A DNA stretch of 64,000 bases from Desulfosporosinus hippei DSM 8344 (GTDB taxonomy: Bacteria; Bacillota; Desulfitobacteriia; Desulfitobacteriales; Desulfitobacteriaceae), in assembly GCF_900100785.1 (NCBI RefSeq), contig NZ_FNCP01000024.1, positions 20,007 through 84,006 of the forward strand, read 5' to 3'. Every line of letters starts with the position of its first letter. Within the stretch, counting starts at the first letter, position 1. The notes beneath the pieces are model-generated. The model had not been told where the DNA came from, searched no databases, and saw only the letters and a program-made list of their open reading frames with translations. Positions 1 to 7,682 of the stretch are shown piece by piece. The translations under genes were made by a program, and so were the position numbers.

Positions 1-1
1 G

Positions 2-421
2 ACGCAAATACTGGGCTTAGATGTTTTAACCTCCGGTCCCATTCTGCCAAATCCCGTGGAGCTGTTGGATTCATTAACTATGAAAAATGTTTTAAAAGAG
101 GCTAAGGCGGCCTATGATGTGGTGATTATTGATTCGCCACCGACTCTGGCCAGAGCCGATGCTTCGATTCTTGCTCAAGCAGTCGACGGGGTCATCTTTG
201 TTGTCGGGGCTGGGGCAGTGAGCAGGGAATATGCTCTGGAAGCTAAAAGGCAGCTTGAGAAGGTAGAGGCTAAGATTTTAGGGGTCGTGATTAATAAAGT
301 CAACCTCAAAAGCCTCTATGATAAATATTCTTCCCGATCTAAAGCGGGTTTTAGTGTCTGTAAGAGAAAGATACTTAAAAGAAGTAAATTCCGGAATCCA
401 TCGAAATCATTTACTGCCTAG
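2..421 (+). CDS. CpsD/CapB-like capsular tyrosine kinase (C-terminal part)
   Basis: The reading frame is open from the window edge, so the N-terminus with the Walker A motif lies outside. The visible part starts with the LTSGPILPNPVELL segment typical of BY-kinase/ParA-type ATPases of exopolysaccharide clusters, followed by the YDVVIIDSPPTL Walker A'/B-like strand and the DGVIFVV and GVVINKV strands. These enzymes autophosphorylate and control polysaccharide chain length with a membrane adaptor. The C-terminus is basic (KRKILKRSKFRNPSK) and has no tyrosine cluster, unlike classical CpsD, so regulation by a Tyr tail is not supported. The family call is firm; its role here is inferred. Confidence 0.8.
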   Translation, partial: TQILGLDVLTSGPILPNPVELLDSLTMKNVLKEAKAAYDVVIIDSPPTLARADASILAQAVDGVIFVVGAGAVSREYALEAKRQLEKVEAKILGVVINKVNLKSLYDKYSSRSKAGFSVCKRKILKRSKFRNPSKSFTA

Positions 422-491
422 ACCCCGGCGTAGATTCCTATCACCTGTTTAGAGTTATAGGGGCTTTGACTTACTGTTTTGGAGGTACACT

Positions 492-1568
492 ATGACAAAA
501 ACTCAAGCACAACTGCTAAGTTTACTGAAGCTATCCATTAATGGAGATGCTCCCGACAATGAGATCTTCTCCTCTCTAGATGGTGAAGAATTGTTAATGC
601 TGGCCCTTCAACAGAATGTCTATGCCTTCTTATATTCTACCCTTAATCAATATCGAAAAGAGTTAAACCTTAGTGAACCGATCATGAGTCGTTGGAAAGA
701 CTACACTTTGCATATGGCTATTCGTCAATTAGGTATGCTTAGCGAAATAAAAACCATCTTGGCTCTCTTTGAATCTAATGAAATACCGGTAATTTCTGTG
801 AAAGGGCTTGCTCTCAAACAACTTTATCCTCAGCCTGAGCTTAGGAATATGGGGGATATAGATCTTCTTATCCGGGAGAAGGATATTTCTAGAGCAATTG
901 ATATGTTAAAGGCCCTGGATTATCACCCCAACCCTAAGGATTTGAACAACCCTAGATATATGCATATAGGGATGAAAAAGATGGGCTCATTTTCTGTAGA
1001 GCTTCATAGAACCCTCTGGCATCCGACAATTATGAAAACTAAAGATGATCAACTATGGCTGGATCACATCTGGCAGCATAAGCGTCAAGCAACCATGGAG
1101 GGCTGGCAATTTTCGGCCTTAGCTCCGGAAGATGAGCTGATCAATTTAATTGTTCATCTGGCCAGACATGTTATGGAATCTGATGCTCAACTTCGCCAGC
1201 TAGGGGATATTGTTTTATTTTTGAATAGATATGAAAAGGTTTTAGATTTTACTTACATTGAACAAATCATTAATTTGTTTGAGCTTAGCTCGTTTTATCA
1301 AAATCTTCTGCTGACTTGTCACGATTATTTAGGGTTGAGACTCCCTGCTGACAGCCCAAAGGTCAATGAAAATAAATCAGAAGTTATGCTTAAGCTTATT
1401 TTTTCTTCATTAAATACTCTCTCAAATAACCCCTCTGAAAGCAGGTTATCCTTCCTGAGTGGAATTTTAGCAATTGTAAAAAGAATTCCCTGGATTACCA
1501 GAACCGTGAGGTTTTGCAGAGTTAAAGCTTACTATCAGCGCAGTATTGGGCTTTATATTAAGTACTAA
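492..1568 (+). CDS. Nucleotidyltransferase family protein (NTP_transf_5-like), RiPP cluster
   Basis: A 358-aa protein with the segment ISVKGLALKQLYP followed by NMGDIDLLI. The K-G then D-x-D pattern is the catalytic signature of the uncharacterised nucleotidyltransferase family PF14907. Members are common in lasso-peptide and other RiPP clusters as tailoring enzymes, where they may transfer a nucleotide or act on a peptide; no reaction is established here. It has a good RBS (GGAGG, 7 nt upstream) and is the first gene of a same-strand run ending at the ABC exporter, 67 bp before the first precursor. The family is recognised; its role as a modifying enzyme is inferred from context. Confidence 0.75.
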   Translation: MTKTQAQLLSLLKLSINGDAPDNEIFSSLDGEELLMLALQQNVYAFLYSTLNQYRKELNLSEPIMSRWKDYTLHMAIRQLGMLSEIKTILALFESNEIPVISVKGLALKQLYPQPELRNMGDIDLLIREKDISRAIDMLKALDYHPNPKDLNNPRYMHIGMKKMGSFSVELHRTLWHPTIMKTKDDQLWLDHIWQHKRQATMEGWQFSALAPEDELINLIVHLARHVMESDAQLRQLGDIVLFLNRYEKVLDFTYIEQIINLFELSSFYQNLLLTCHDYLGLRLPADSPKVNENKSEVMLKLIFSSLNTLSNNPSESRLSFLSGILAIVKRIPWITRTVRFCRVKAYYQRSIGLYIKY

Positions 1569-1635
1569 GTTTATTGTTAGCTCGAATAACAGCATCATTG
1601 AAGATTCTTTGGTTGATAGAAAGAGGAATGAAGCA

Positions 1636-1803
1636 ATGAAAACTTATAATAAGCCCAGTATTAAGTATTTTGAACTGAGAGTAGAAGAAAGCTTAGCGGG
1701 TGTTGGCTCAATTCCCTATATCCCAGAGAATAATCGAATAATTGAGATGATGTTATCTGACGAAAGTTGGGCTGATTTTTGGTTGAAGATCCTTCGGAAA
1801 TGA
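1636..1803 (+). CDS. RiPP precursor peptide 1 (55 aa, no Cys)
   Basis: The longer frame from 1546 is rejected because an AGAGGA RBS sits 8 nt before this ATG and the product then starts with MKTYNKPSIKYFELRVEESL, matching the three other small genes of the cluster. The leader ends near the LAG at residues 20-22. The C-terminal part (GVGSIPYIPENNRI..., ending WLKILRK) has no cysteine and is rich in acidic, Trp and Met residues. The YxKP leader motif recalls the YxxP RRE-binding motif of lasso precursors. The shared leader and the adjacent PqqD/radical SAM genes support the precursor call; the product structure is unknown. Confidence 0.75.
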   Translation: MKTYNKPSIKYFELRVEESLAGVGSIPYIPENNRIIEMMLSDESWADFWLKILRK

Positions 1804-1862
1804 TTGGACAACGGGTAGAAAGAGAGATTAATAGATAAAAATAGAAAGAGGTTGGAAGAACA

Positions 1863-2045
1863 ATGAAAAATGATACTAAAACTATTAGGAAAATCAAAAT
1901 CTACAATAAACCCAGTCTGCGCTACATTGAACTTAGGGTAGAAGAAAGTCTGTCTTGTTCAGGTTCCACGCCTATTGTCGGTCACCCTCACCACCCGATC
2001 CATCCGCCTCACCCAACCCGTCCTCCTAAAAAATGGTTTTTTTAG
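1863..2045 (+). CDS. RiPP precursor peptide 2 (60 aa, His/Pro-rich core)
   Basis: The leader portion IKIYNKPSLRYIELRVEESL is almost identical to that of precursor 1, with an extra nine charged residues in front. The core begins SCSGSTPIVG and ends in a tail dominated by His and Pro (about five His and eight Pro in 20 residues), finishing KKWFF. One Cys (residue 32) is present. Precursors 1 and 2 look like a duplicated pair whose leaders were kept while the cores diverged completely. The His/Pro tail could bind metal or form a rigid rod; that is speculation. A GAGG-containing RBS precedes the ATG. Confidence 0.78.
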   Translation: MKNDTKTIRKIKIYNKPSLRYIELRVEESLSCSGSTPIVGHPHHPIHPPHPTRPPKKWFF

Positions 2046-2116
2046 CATTTTTATCTCCGAATTCTTTGCCTAGTTTAATATTGGCTTGCTAAAGTAAAAG
2101 AAAGGCTGGGGTTATA

Positions 2117-2383
2117 TTGAAACTTAAAAGTGGATTTTTATGTCGTGAGGTCGCAGGGCAGTGGGTAGTCGTTCCTTTGGGGGAGAGAGTAGTAGAGTTC
2201 AATGGAATTATGACACTTAGTGAAAGTGGTGCTCTGTTGTTAAGAACTATGGAAAATGAAGTGCAGGAGGAAGAGTTAGTTCAAATTGTGCTTAATGAGT
2301 ATATTGTTGATGAAGAATCTGCTCGCTCGGATATCCGTGAATTTGTAACTTCCTTAAAAGATAACGGCTTGTTAATTGAATAA
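2117..2383 (+). CDS. PqqD-like RiPP recognition element protein
   Basis: An 88-aa protein starting at TTG. It has the PqqD fold pattern: a beta-rich N-terminus (GFLCREVAGQWVVVPLGE), a central LSESGALLLRTM helix and the VDEESARSDIREFVTSLKDNGLL helix-loop-helix typical of stand-alone PqqD proteins. PqqD-type RREs bind the precursor leader and present it to the radical SAM enzyme. It lies 24 bp before the radical SAM gene, which matches a PqqD/PqqE-type partnership. The likely ligand is the YxKP leader shared by the four small peptides. The fold call is confident; the ligand is inferred. Confidence 0.88.
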   Translation: MKLKSGFLCREVAGQWVVVPLGERVVEFNGIMTLSESGALLLRTMENEVQEEELVQIVLNEYIVDEESARSDIREFVTSLKDNGLLIE

Positions 2384-2407
2384 ATTGATTTTAGGAGATA
2401 ATGAAAA

Positions 2408-3526
2408 ATGGCACAAACCTTGGATCGGCTATATTCACAATTGGTTTCAGCGGCTAAAGTGAAACGAGAATTGCTGTCGGCTTCCTTTGAGTTAACTTCG
2501 AGATGCAATCTGCAATGCAAGATGTGCTATGTGTGCCAAAATGCAAATGATCGTGAGGGTATGGCTAAAGAACTAACAACCGAGCAGTGGATAAGCTTAG
2601 CGCAAGAAGCTCAAGACTTGGGTCTTTTGTTCTTGACACTGACCGGAGGAGAGGTCTTTATGCGCAAAGATTTTCGGGAGATTTATCAAAGGCTCATGAT
2701 GATGGGATTCATATTGACTATTTACACGAATGGAACCTTGATAACACCGGAGATTGTCAATTGGCTGGCAGCAATGCCGCCGTATAAAGTAAGCATTACC
2801 TTGTATGGCGCATCCGGGGAAACCTATAAGGAAGTTACCGGGTTTGCAGATGGCTACGCTAGGACTGTCAGGGCTATCGATTCCTTACTTGAGAATAAGA
2901 TTCCGACGGATATTAAGACTACCGTTGTGCAAGGAAATAAACATGACTATGATAAGCTGTTGGATTTTGCCCAGCAAAGAAAACTTGATCTAGGCGTAGT
3001 TAATTATGTATCTCCACGCAGAGAAGGGACTAATACCGATCCAATCGGGAATAGGCTCACACCCCAGGAATTGTTAGATTACGAAGTGCATATCAATGAA
3101 CGTAATATGGAGTTAGGGCTGTTAAAGAGGAAAGATTTTAGTAGTAGTAAAGAATCGCCCAGATTCTTCGAGTCTGGCCTTGCCGGTACTCGGGTAAGTA
3201 GAGAGACTTCTGAGGCCTTTCATTGTCTGGCGGGAAAGACTGCGGCCTGGATTACTGCGGATGGACGGTTATTGCCCTGTGGGCTGCTGGATGGGGTTAA
3301 AGCCTTTCCCTTAAGTAAGGGATTAGCTGCTGCCTGGGAGGAACTTAAACAGGAGTGTGATGGAATCAGCCCCTGTAAAGAGTGTCAGGGATGCTTATTC
3401 CAAGCCTACTGTGAACACTGCCCGGCGCGATTGTTAAAGGAAACTGGGCAATACACTAAAAATGCACCTTACTTATGTGAGTTAGCTCGCAAGAGAAAAG
3501 AGGCCGTTAATTGGGATGTGATTTAA
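2408..3526 (+). CDS. Radical SAM/SPASM peptide maturase
   Basis: A 372-aa radical SAM enzyme. C33, C37 and C40 form the CxxxCxxC SAM-cluster motif (SRCNLQCKMC), followed by the TLTGGEVFMRKDF segment. The C-terminal SPASM domain carries C273, C291, C317, C323, C326, C329, C335, C338 and C357, enough for two auxiliary clusters. SPASM maturases (PqqE, AlbA, CteB, PapB types) form C-C, thioether or epimerised products on ribosomal peptides. It is flanked by two precursor genes on each side and preceded by PqqD, so precursor modification is the natural reading. Which bond is formed cannot be told from sequence. Confidence 0.9.
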   Translation: MAQTLDRLYSQLVSAAKVKRELLSASFELTSRCNLQCKMCYVCQNANDREGMAKELTTEQWISLAQEAQDLGLLFLTLTGGEVFMRKDFREIYQRLMMMGFILTIYTNGTLITPEIVNWLAAMPPYKVSITLYGASGETYKEVTGFADGYARTVRAIDSLLENKIPTDIKTTVVQGNKHDYDKLLDFAQQRKLDLGVVNYVSPRREGTNTDPIGNRLTPQELLDYEVHINERNMELGLLKRKDFSSSKESPRFFESGLAGTRVSRETSEAFHCLAGKTAAWITADGRLLPCGLLDGVKAFPLSKGLAAAWEELKQECDGISPCKECQGCLFQAYCEHCPARLLKETGQYTKNAPYLCELARKRKEAVNWDVI

Positions 3527-3603
3527 CTTTTGGGCGGAAATCTGTGTCAAAATGGAATATATTGGTTCGGAGTATATTACAATAGAATTAAGGGGGGGAC
3601 TTT

Positions 3604-3768
3604 ATGAAAACATACGTTAAGCCAATGTTAGAAAGCTATATATTAACCATAGAGGAAAGGTTTGCTGCAGGCAGTACCTGCACTGTAACCGGGTGTTGCC
3701 CGGATAGTGGTATTGAGGAATATGAAAGATTGACCGGTATTAAAGTTAATTACAGCGCGGGATTTTAG
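3604..3768 (+). CDS. RiPP precursor peptide 3 (54 aa, Cys-rich core)
   Basis: A small gene with a strong G-rich RBS (AAGGGGGGG, about 5 nt before the ATG). The leader MKTYVKPMLESYILTIEERF aligns with the other three precursors (Y-x-KP, L, EE). The core begins AAGSTCTVTGCCPDSG, with Cys at residues 26, 31 and 32, and continues into a Cys-free tail ending NYSAGF. The CxxxxCC pattern suits thioether cross-linking by the neighbouring SPASM enzyme. There is a 77-bp gap after the radical SAM gene. Leader homology makes the precursor call strong; the modification is inferred. Confidence 0.82.
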   Translation: MKTYVKPMLESYILTIEERFAAGSTCTVTGCCPDSGIEEYERLTGIKVNYSAGF

Positions 3769-3805
3769 ATTTTAATTACTTCAAAAATGGAGGAAGTGTT
3801 TCAAT

Positions 3806-3928
3806 ATGAAAATATATGTGAAGCCGGCCCTTGAGTATGTCAAGCTGACTGCTGAAGAGAAGTTTGCTAATGCAAGCACTTGTGTAGATTATGGCCAGTG
3901 TGCCAATGGATTTCGTTACGCCTATTAA
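3806..3928 (+). CDS. RiPP precursor peptide 4 (40 aa, two Cys)
   Basis: A 40-aa gene with GGAGG about 10 nt upstream of its ATG. The leader MKIYVKPALEYVKLTAEEKF closely resembles that of precursor 3 (VKP...EE+FA). The short core reads ANASTCVDYGQC then ANGFRYAY, with Cys at 26 and 32 and three aromatic residues near the end. It is the most compact of the four precursors. Precursors 3 and 4 form one leader subtype (VKP / EE[RK]FA) and precursors 1 and 2 another (NKPS / VEESL), on opposite sides of the maturase. Confidence 0.82.
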   Translation: MKIYVKPALEYVKLTAEEKFANASTCVDYGQCANGFRYAY

Positions 3929-4015
3929 GCGGCTTCGTTACTATCAGTTTGCAGACGCTGTTCATAGTGTTGCAATCATAAGCAATAAGAGATTTCATAA
4001 AGAGGAGTGTTTTTT

Positions 4016-4897
4016 TTGCCTCAATTTGAGATTGCTGACTTGGTTCTCGATGTGGAAAGTGACAAGTGGGAGCCAATGGAACGGATGATGGAATTTAGAA
4101 TTGAACAGCACCGTCCTGGGGATTTAGATATTCGGTTTCGATATGAAGAATTCATTGCAGTACCTGATGGTGATGTTATTTCTGAGGAAAATCAATATTT
4201 TAAGTGGCTGAGAAAACCGTCAGGAGACAAGGGTTATTATATTTATTCCAGGGAAGCTGCTTCGGGCAGCATTCTGGTCTTAGCGGATATTGATCCTGAA
4301 TGGCGCAAGGTGATAATTACCTGCCGGGATTTTACCAATAAAAGTCCTGATGAGAGCTTTAGTCAACAAACTTGGGTCTTTGCTCACGTAATGATGGGGG
4401 TAATCTATCGCTATAATATCTTATATCGCAATGGAATAGTTATTCACTCTTCTGCTCTTAAACTTAAGGATAGAGCAATTATTTTTTCTGCGCCCTCGGG
4501 AACAGGCAAGTCAACCCATGCTCAGCTTTGGCAGAGGCATGTTGATAATGTGAAAATTCTTAATGATGATACTCCTGCAGTTCAGATTATCGGCGGAAAG
4601 CCGTTTGTTTTTGGGACCCCTTGGAGCGGTTCATCTTTAATTCATTGTAATGATTCTGCTCCTTTAGAAGCTATTGTAATCTTAGAGCAGGCTGAAGAGA
4701 ATCGAATTCGCAAAATAACCGGCCAGGAGGCCATTTTGGGTGTAATGCCTCGGGTGTTTCTTCCGTATTTTGATCAGACTATGATGATTAAAGCAATGGG
4801 TATTTTCGAAAGGATAATCTCGACGGTACCGGTATATTTGTTGCAATGCAGGCCGGACAAAGAAGCTGTGGAGATGGTGTACCAATGCCTGAAATGA
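4016..4897 (+). CDS. HPr-kinase-like P-loop protein, RiPP cluster
   Basis: TTG at 4016 is chosen over GTG at 4007 because AGAGGAG at 4001-4007 then has proper spacing. The 293-aa product has a variable N-terminal half, then GIVIHSSALKLKDRAIIFSA and the Walker A APSGTGKSTHA near residue 160, followed by NDDTPAV and FGTPWSG, all typical of HprK C-domain relatives. Such homologues in paeninodin-type lasso clusters phosphorylate a serine of the precursor. Several cores here contain Ser near the leader junction. Family placement is good; kinase activity on these precursors is inferred. Confidence 0.75.
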   Translation: MPQFEIADLVLDVESDKWEPMERMMEFRIEQHRPGDLDIRFRYEEFIAVPDGDVISEENQYFKWLRKPSGDKGYYIYSREAASGSILVLADIDPEWRKVIITCRDFTNKSPDESFSQQTWVFAHVMMGVIYRYNILYRNGIVIHSSALKLKDRAIIFSAPSGTGKSTHAQLWQRHVDNVKILNDDTPAVQIIGGKPFVFGTPWSGSSLIHCNDSAPLEAIVILEQAEENRIRKITGQEAILGVMPRVFLPYFDQTMMIKAMGIFERIISTVPVYLLQCRPDKEAVEMVYQCLK

Positions 4898-5346
4898 GAA
4901 AGGTAAAATCATCGAGCTTATTTCCTTTAATATCCGAGATTCTTAATTATGGACAGAGTACTAAACTGGCTGTTTCCGGCAATAGCATGTACCCATTTCT
5001 GCGCGATAGTATTGACAGTGTTGAATTAACAAAAGGAGATTTTCCAGAGCTGGCCAAGGGGGATATTGTTATGATCCAAAGGCCGGAGGGCAACTATGTT
5101 ATGCACAGGATTATAACCAAAAAGAAAGATTGTTTCTTTATAGTCGGCGATGCTCAGCAATGGATTGAGGGTCCGTTATACCCTCATCAGTTAGTTGCCA
5201 AGGTAACGGCAATTTGGCGTAAAAACAAGCGTATTTCCTGCTCAAGCAGTTGGCTGCGATTACTCTCGGCAATGTGGCTTTATCTGCGACCCTTTAGGTA
5301 TTTTATTTTGCGGAATTATAAGATAATGCGAAAATCTCTACTCTGA
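4885..5346 (+). CDS. S26/S24-type signal peptidase-like protease
   Basis: A 153-aa protein overlapping the end of the kinase-like gene by 13 bp, with GGAG upstream of the chosen ATG. VSGNSMYPFLRD contains the catalytic Ser of the SPase I/S24 fold (SGxSMxP), and YVMHRIITK has His where bacterial SPase I has Lys, as in SipW/ER-type enzymes (Ser-His dyad). FIVGDAQQW matches the family's GDN-like box. A hydrophobic segment near the C-terminus (LLSAMWLYLRPFRYFIL) may anchor it in the membrane. In this cluster it is the obvious candidate for leader removal, since the exporter lacks a C39 peptidase domain. Confidence 0.75.
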   Translation: MPEMRKVKSSSLFPLISEILNYGQSTKLAVSGNSMYPFLRDSIDSVELTKGDFPELAKGDIVMIQRPEGNYVMHRIITKKKDCFFIVGDAQQWIEGPLYPHQLVAKVTAIWRKNKRISCSSSWLRLLSAMWLYLRPFRYFILRNYKIMRKSLL

Positions 5347-5361
5347 GAAAACCCCCATAAC

Positions 5362-5421
5362 ACTCTCGCACGAATTAACTTTCTTGCAGGATGTGGACGA
5401 AGCCGCCTGCCCCAAAGACCT
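5362..5421 (-). repeat. Repeat family B fragment upstream of the RiPP exporter
   Basis: The segment with CGCACGAATTAAC and GCAGGATGTGGACGAAGCCGCC matches the end of the long GC-rich repeat at about 25559-25605 and, in the opposite orientation, the GGCTTCGTCCACATCC boundary at 37700, 45840 and 50311. Its presence shows that the open frame upstream of 5486 is repeat DNA and not part of the ABC protein. Confidence 0.7.
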
Positions 5422-5485
5422 TTTCATCCACTGTTGTTGCTACGGTAGCGTCATGTCAGGCGTACGATATTTAGGAGCTAAGAAT

Positions 5486-7219
5486 ATGGATATAAAAAAT
5501 GAGATGTTGGCTGTTCGGAAATTCATTGGTTGGATCAAATCCTATATTCACTCATTCTTAGGGGGTCTGGCAGTTCTTCTCTTGATAAATATTTTAGGGG
5601 CTCTTATGAGTGTAACCACTGCTATTGCCTCCAAGCATATGGTAGATTATGCAATTGCAGGGCAACTTGATAGGGCGGGTCTGGCGGCTGGGATTTTTGC
5701 GGGGCTGATCATTTTTGGTCTGTTATTAAGAATAGGGGAATCCCTGCTTTCTGTACGCATTTTAGAGTCGTTTTCGAATGAGATGCGTCAACGTGTTTTT
5801 AAGGGTTTGTTGAATACAGAATGGCAGTCTCTTGCAAAATATCATAGCGGGGATCTGTTAACACGAATGACCAGTGATGTGAACAATATAACCAATTGCC
5901 TAGTGAATGTTGTCCCGGGCTTTTTTTATTTGGGAGTTCAATTAGTAGCTTCTTTTCTTACCTTGCAGCATTATGACAGCAAGCTGGCAATCTTGGCCTT
6001 TATTTTAGGTCCGTTTACGATTCTTTTCAGCAGAATTTGGGGACGCAAACTAAAAAACCTACAGACTAAAGTGCAGGAATCGGAAGGGTCTTATCGGTCT
6101 TATTTGCAAGAGGCGCTTCAAAATTTTATCATCATTAAAAGTTTTTGCTTAGAAAAATATAATCAAGAAAGCTTAGTAAGACTGCATGATCAGCGCATGA
6201 AATGGATATTGCAAAGAAATCGTATTACCCTTGCCGCCAATAGTGTCATGGCTTTAGGGTATTGGGCAGGGTATTTTTTGGCCTTTGGTTGGGGTGCGGT
6301 AAGGCTCTCTCAAAAAGCTATCACCTTTGGTACTTTAACGGCCTTTCTTCAATTGGTACAACAGGTTCAGACCCCCTTTATTGGCTTGGCCAGAACATTC
6401 CCCCAGATTATTGCTATGATTGCTTCCGCTGAGAGATTAATGGAACTGGAGAAAATGCCAATAGAAAAAACAGTAGGATACTTAACCAGACTTAATAGTG
6501 TGGGTATCAGCTTTCGTGACGTAACCTTTTCTTATAATGAAGGAAAGCTTGTATTAAACAGGATATCAACCGATATATTGCCCGGTCAATTGATTGCCCT
6601 AGTTGGTTCTTCCGGTGAGGGTAAAACAACTCTGATCCGACTTCTCTTGGCCTTGCTTCGCCCCTGCGAAGGCGAGGTGTGCTTTACGGATCCTGAGGGT
6701 GGGTGTTATGAAGCCTCTGCCGCTACACGACAATGGGTTACCTATGTACCCCAGGGAAATACTCTTTTTAGTGGGACTATAGCGGATAATTTGCGCAGCG
6801 GGAAGGCTGATGCTACTCAGGCCGAAATGGAAAGGGCAACTCGTAGAGCCTGTGCTTGGGGCTTTATCCAAGAGCTGCCTCAGGGTCTGGATACGGTCAT
6901 TGGGGAGCGGGGTCACGGACTATCGGAGGGACAGGCTCAAAGAATTGCCATTGCCCGGGCACTCCTGAAAAGAGCTCCGGTGATGATATTAGATGAAGCT
7001 ACTTCTGCCCTGGATACGGAAACAGAGCTGAATATCTTAAGTTCCATAAAAGATCTGGGTTATCGTTGTACTTGTTTGGTTATTACCCATAGAATGTCAG
7101 CTTTAAGCATATGTTCACGGGTGCTAAGAATTGAAGAGGGCAGACTAATCGAGGAATTAAAGCATTCGGATTTTGAAGATGGAGTGAGAGGAGCGAAGCT
7201 GCTCCAATGGGGAAACTGA
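5486..7219 (+). CDS. ABC exporter (fused TMD-NBD), RiPP cluster
   Basis: The ATG at 5486 is chosen because TTAGGAG lies 8 nt upstream and earlier codons fall in repeat DNA. The 577-aa product has a six-helix ABC_membrane domain (about 20-320) and an NBD with Walker A GSSGEGKTT, Q-loop YVPQGNTLFSGT, signature LSEGQAQRIAIARAL and Walker B PVMILDEATSALD. The signature is LSEGQ instead of LSGGQ, which is common in peptide exporters. There is no N-terminal C39 peptidase domain, in keeping with a separate S26-like protease next door. The likely cargo is the modified peptides; this rests on context. Confidence 0.85.
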   Translation: MDIKNEMLAVRKFIGWIKSYIHSFLGGLAVLLLINILGALMSVTTAIASKHMVDYAIAGQLDRAGLAAGIFAGLIIFGLLLRIGESLLSVRILESFSNEMRQRVFKGLLNTEWQSLAKYHSGDLLTRMTSDVNNITNCLVNVVPGFFYLGVQLVASFLTLQHYDSKLAILAFILGPFTILFSRIWGRKLKNLQTKVQESEGSYRSYLQEALQNFIIIKSFCLEKYNQESLVRLHDQRMKWILQRNRITLAANSVMALGYWAGYFLAFGWGAVRLSQKAITFGTLTAFLQLVQQVQTPFIGLARTFPQIIAMIASAERLMELEKMPIEKTVGYLTRLNSVGISFRDVTFSYNEGKLVLNRISTDILPGQLIALVGSSGEGKTTLIRLLLALLRPCEGEVCFTDPEGGCYEASAATRQWVTYVPQGNTLFSGTIADNLRSGKADATQAEMERATRRACAWGFIQELPQGLDTVIGERGHGLSEGQAQRIAIARALLKRAPVMILDEATSALDTETELNILSSIKDLGYRCTCLVITHRMSALSICSRVLRIEEGRLIEELKHSDFEDGVRGAKLLQWGN

Positions 7220-7327
7220 GATTTGAAGCTCGTAACTTATGTGAGTAACCTATTACCCAGATACTCAGCCTCTTGCCCCACAAGGTAGTGAAGCATGGTC
7301 AGTTGTCAGTTCCCCGCTGGTGCATTT

Positions 7328-7450
7328 TTGAATGCCCGACGAATATTAGAAAGAATACTCTCCGGTTCTAAAAATGTTAGATTTGATGATATAATAAAAC
7401 TAGCTGAGGCTTACGGTTTCCGACTAGACAGAACTAATGGTAGCCGATAG
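7328..7450 (+). pseudogene. Truncated hicA toxin
   Basis: The frame reads LNARRILERILSGSKNVRFD then DIIKLAEAYGFRLDRTNGSR and stops. This matches the N-terminal part of HicA mRNA interferases (double-stranded RNA-binding fold, normally continuing HHIF with the catalytic His). The stop comes exactly before the His and the rest of the domain is absent, so the toxin should be dead. It lies directly upstream of hicB, with the GGAG of hicB overlapping its stop codon. Confidence 0.7.
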
Positions 7451-7457
7451 GAGAATG

Positions 7458-7682
7458 ATGAAAATGGCGGACTATCAAGTAAATATATTTTACAGCGAAG
7501 AAGACAGTGGATATATTGCTGATATCCCGGATCTAAAAGGGTGCTCGGCATTCGGTCTAACACCGGAGGAAGCATTGCGAGAGTTACAGGCAGCAAAAAA
7601 AGCTTGGCTTGAAACTGCTATGTCCGAAGGAATCCCAATCCCAGAACCGCGATATCGACCAATTATTTATCAAGTTAATTAA
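7458..7682 (+). CDS. hicB: HicB-family antitoxin
   Basis: A 74-aa protein with the HicB partial RNase H-like fold: YQVNIFYSEEDSGYIADIPD, then LKGCSAFGLTPEEALRELQ and the AKKAWLETAMSEGIPIPEPR end. It would bind and neutralise HicA and autoregulate the operon. The start at 7458 is chosen by GGAG 5-6 nt upstream. There is no C-terminal DNA-binding domain beyond the short tail. Because the upstream hicA is truncated, this is an antitoxin without a functional cognate toxin at the locus. Confidence 0.85.
   Translation: MKMADYQVNIFYSEEDSGYIADIPDLKGCSAFGLTPEEALRELQAAKKAWLETAMSEGIPIPEPRYRPIIYQVN

Noticed and set aside
5384..5485. N-terminal extension of the exporter frame
   Set aside because: It is encoded by a repeat B fragment, and a good RBS precedes ATG 5486.
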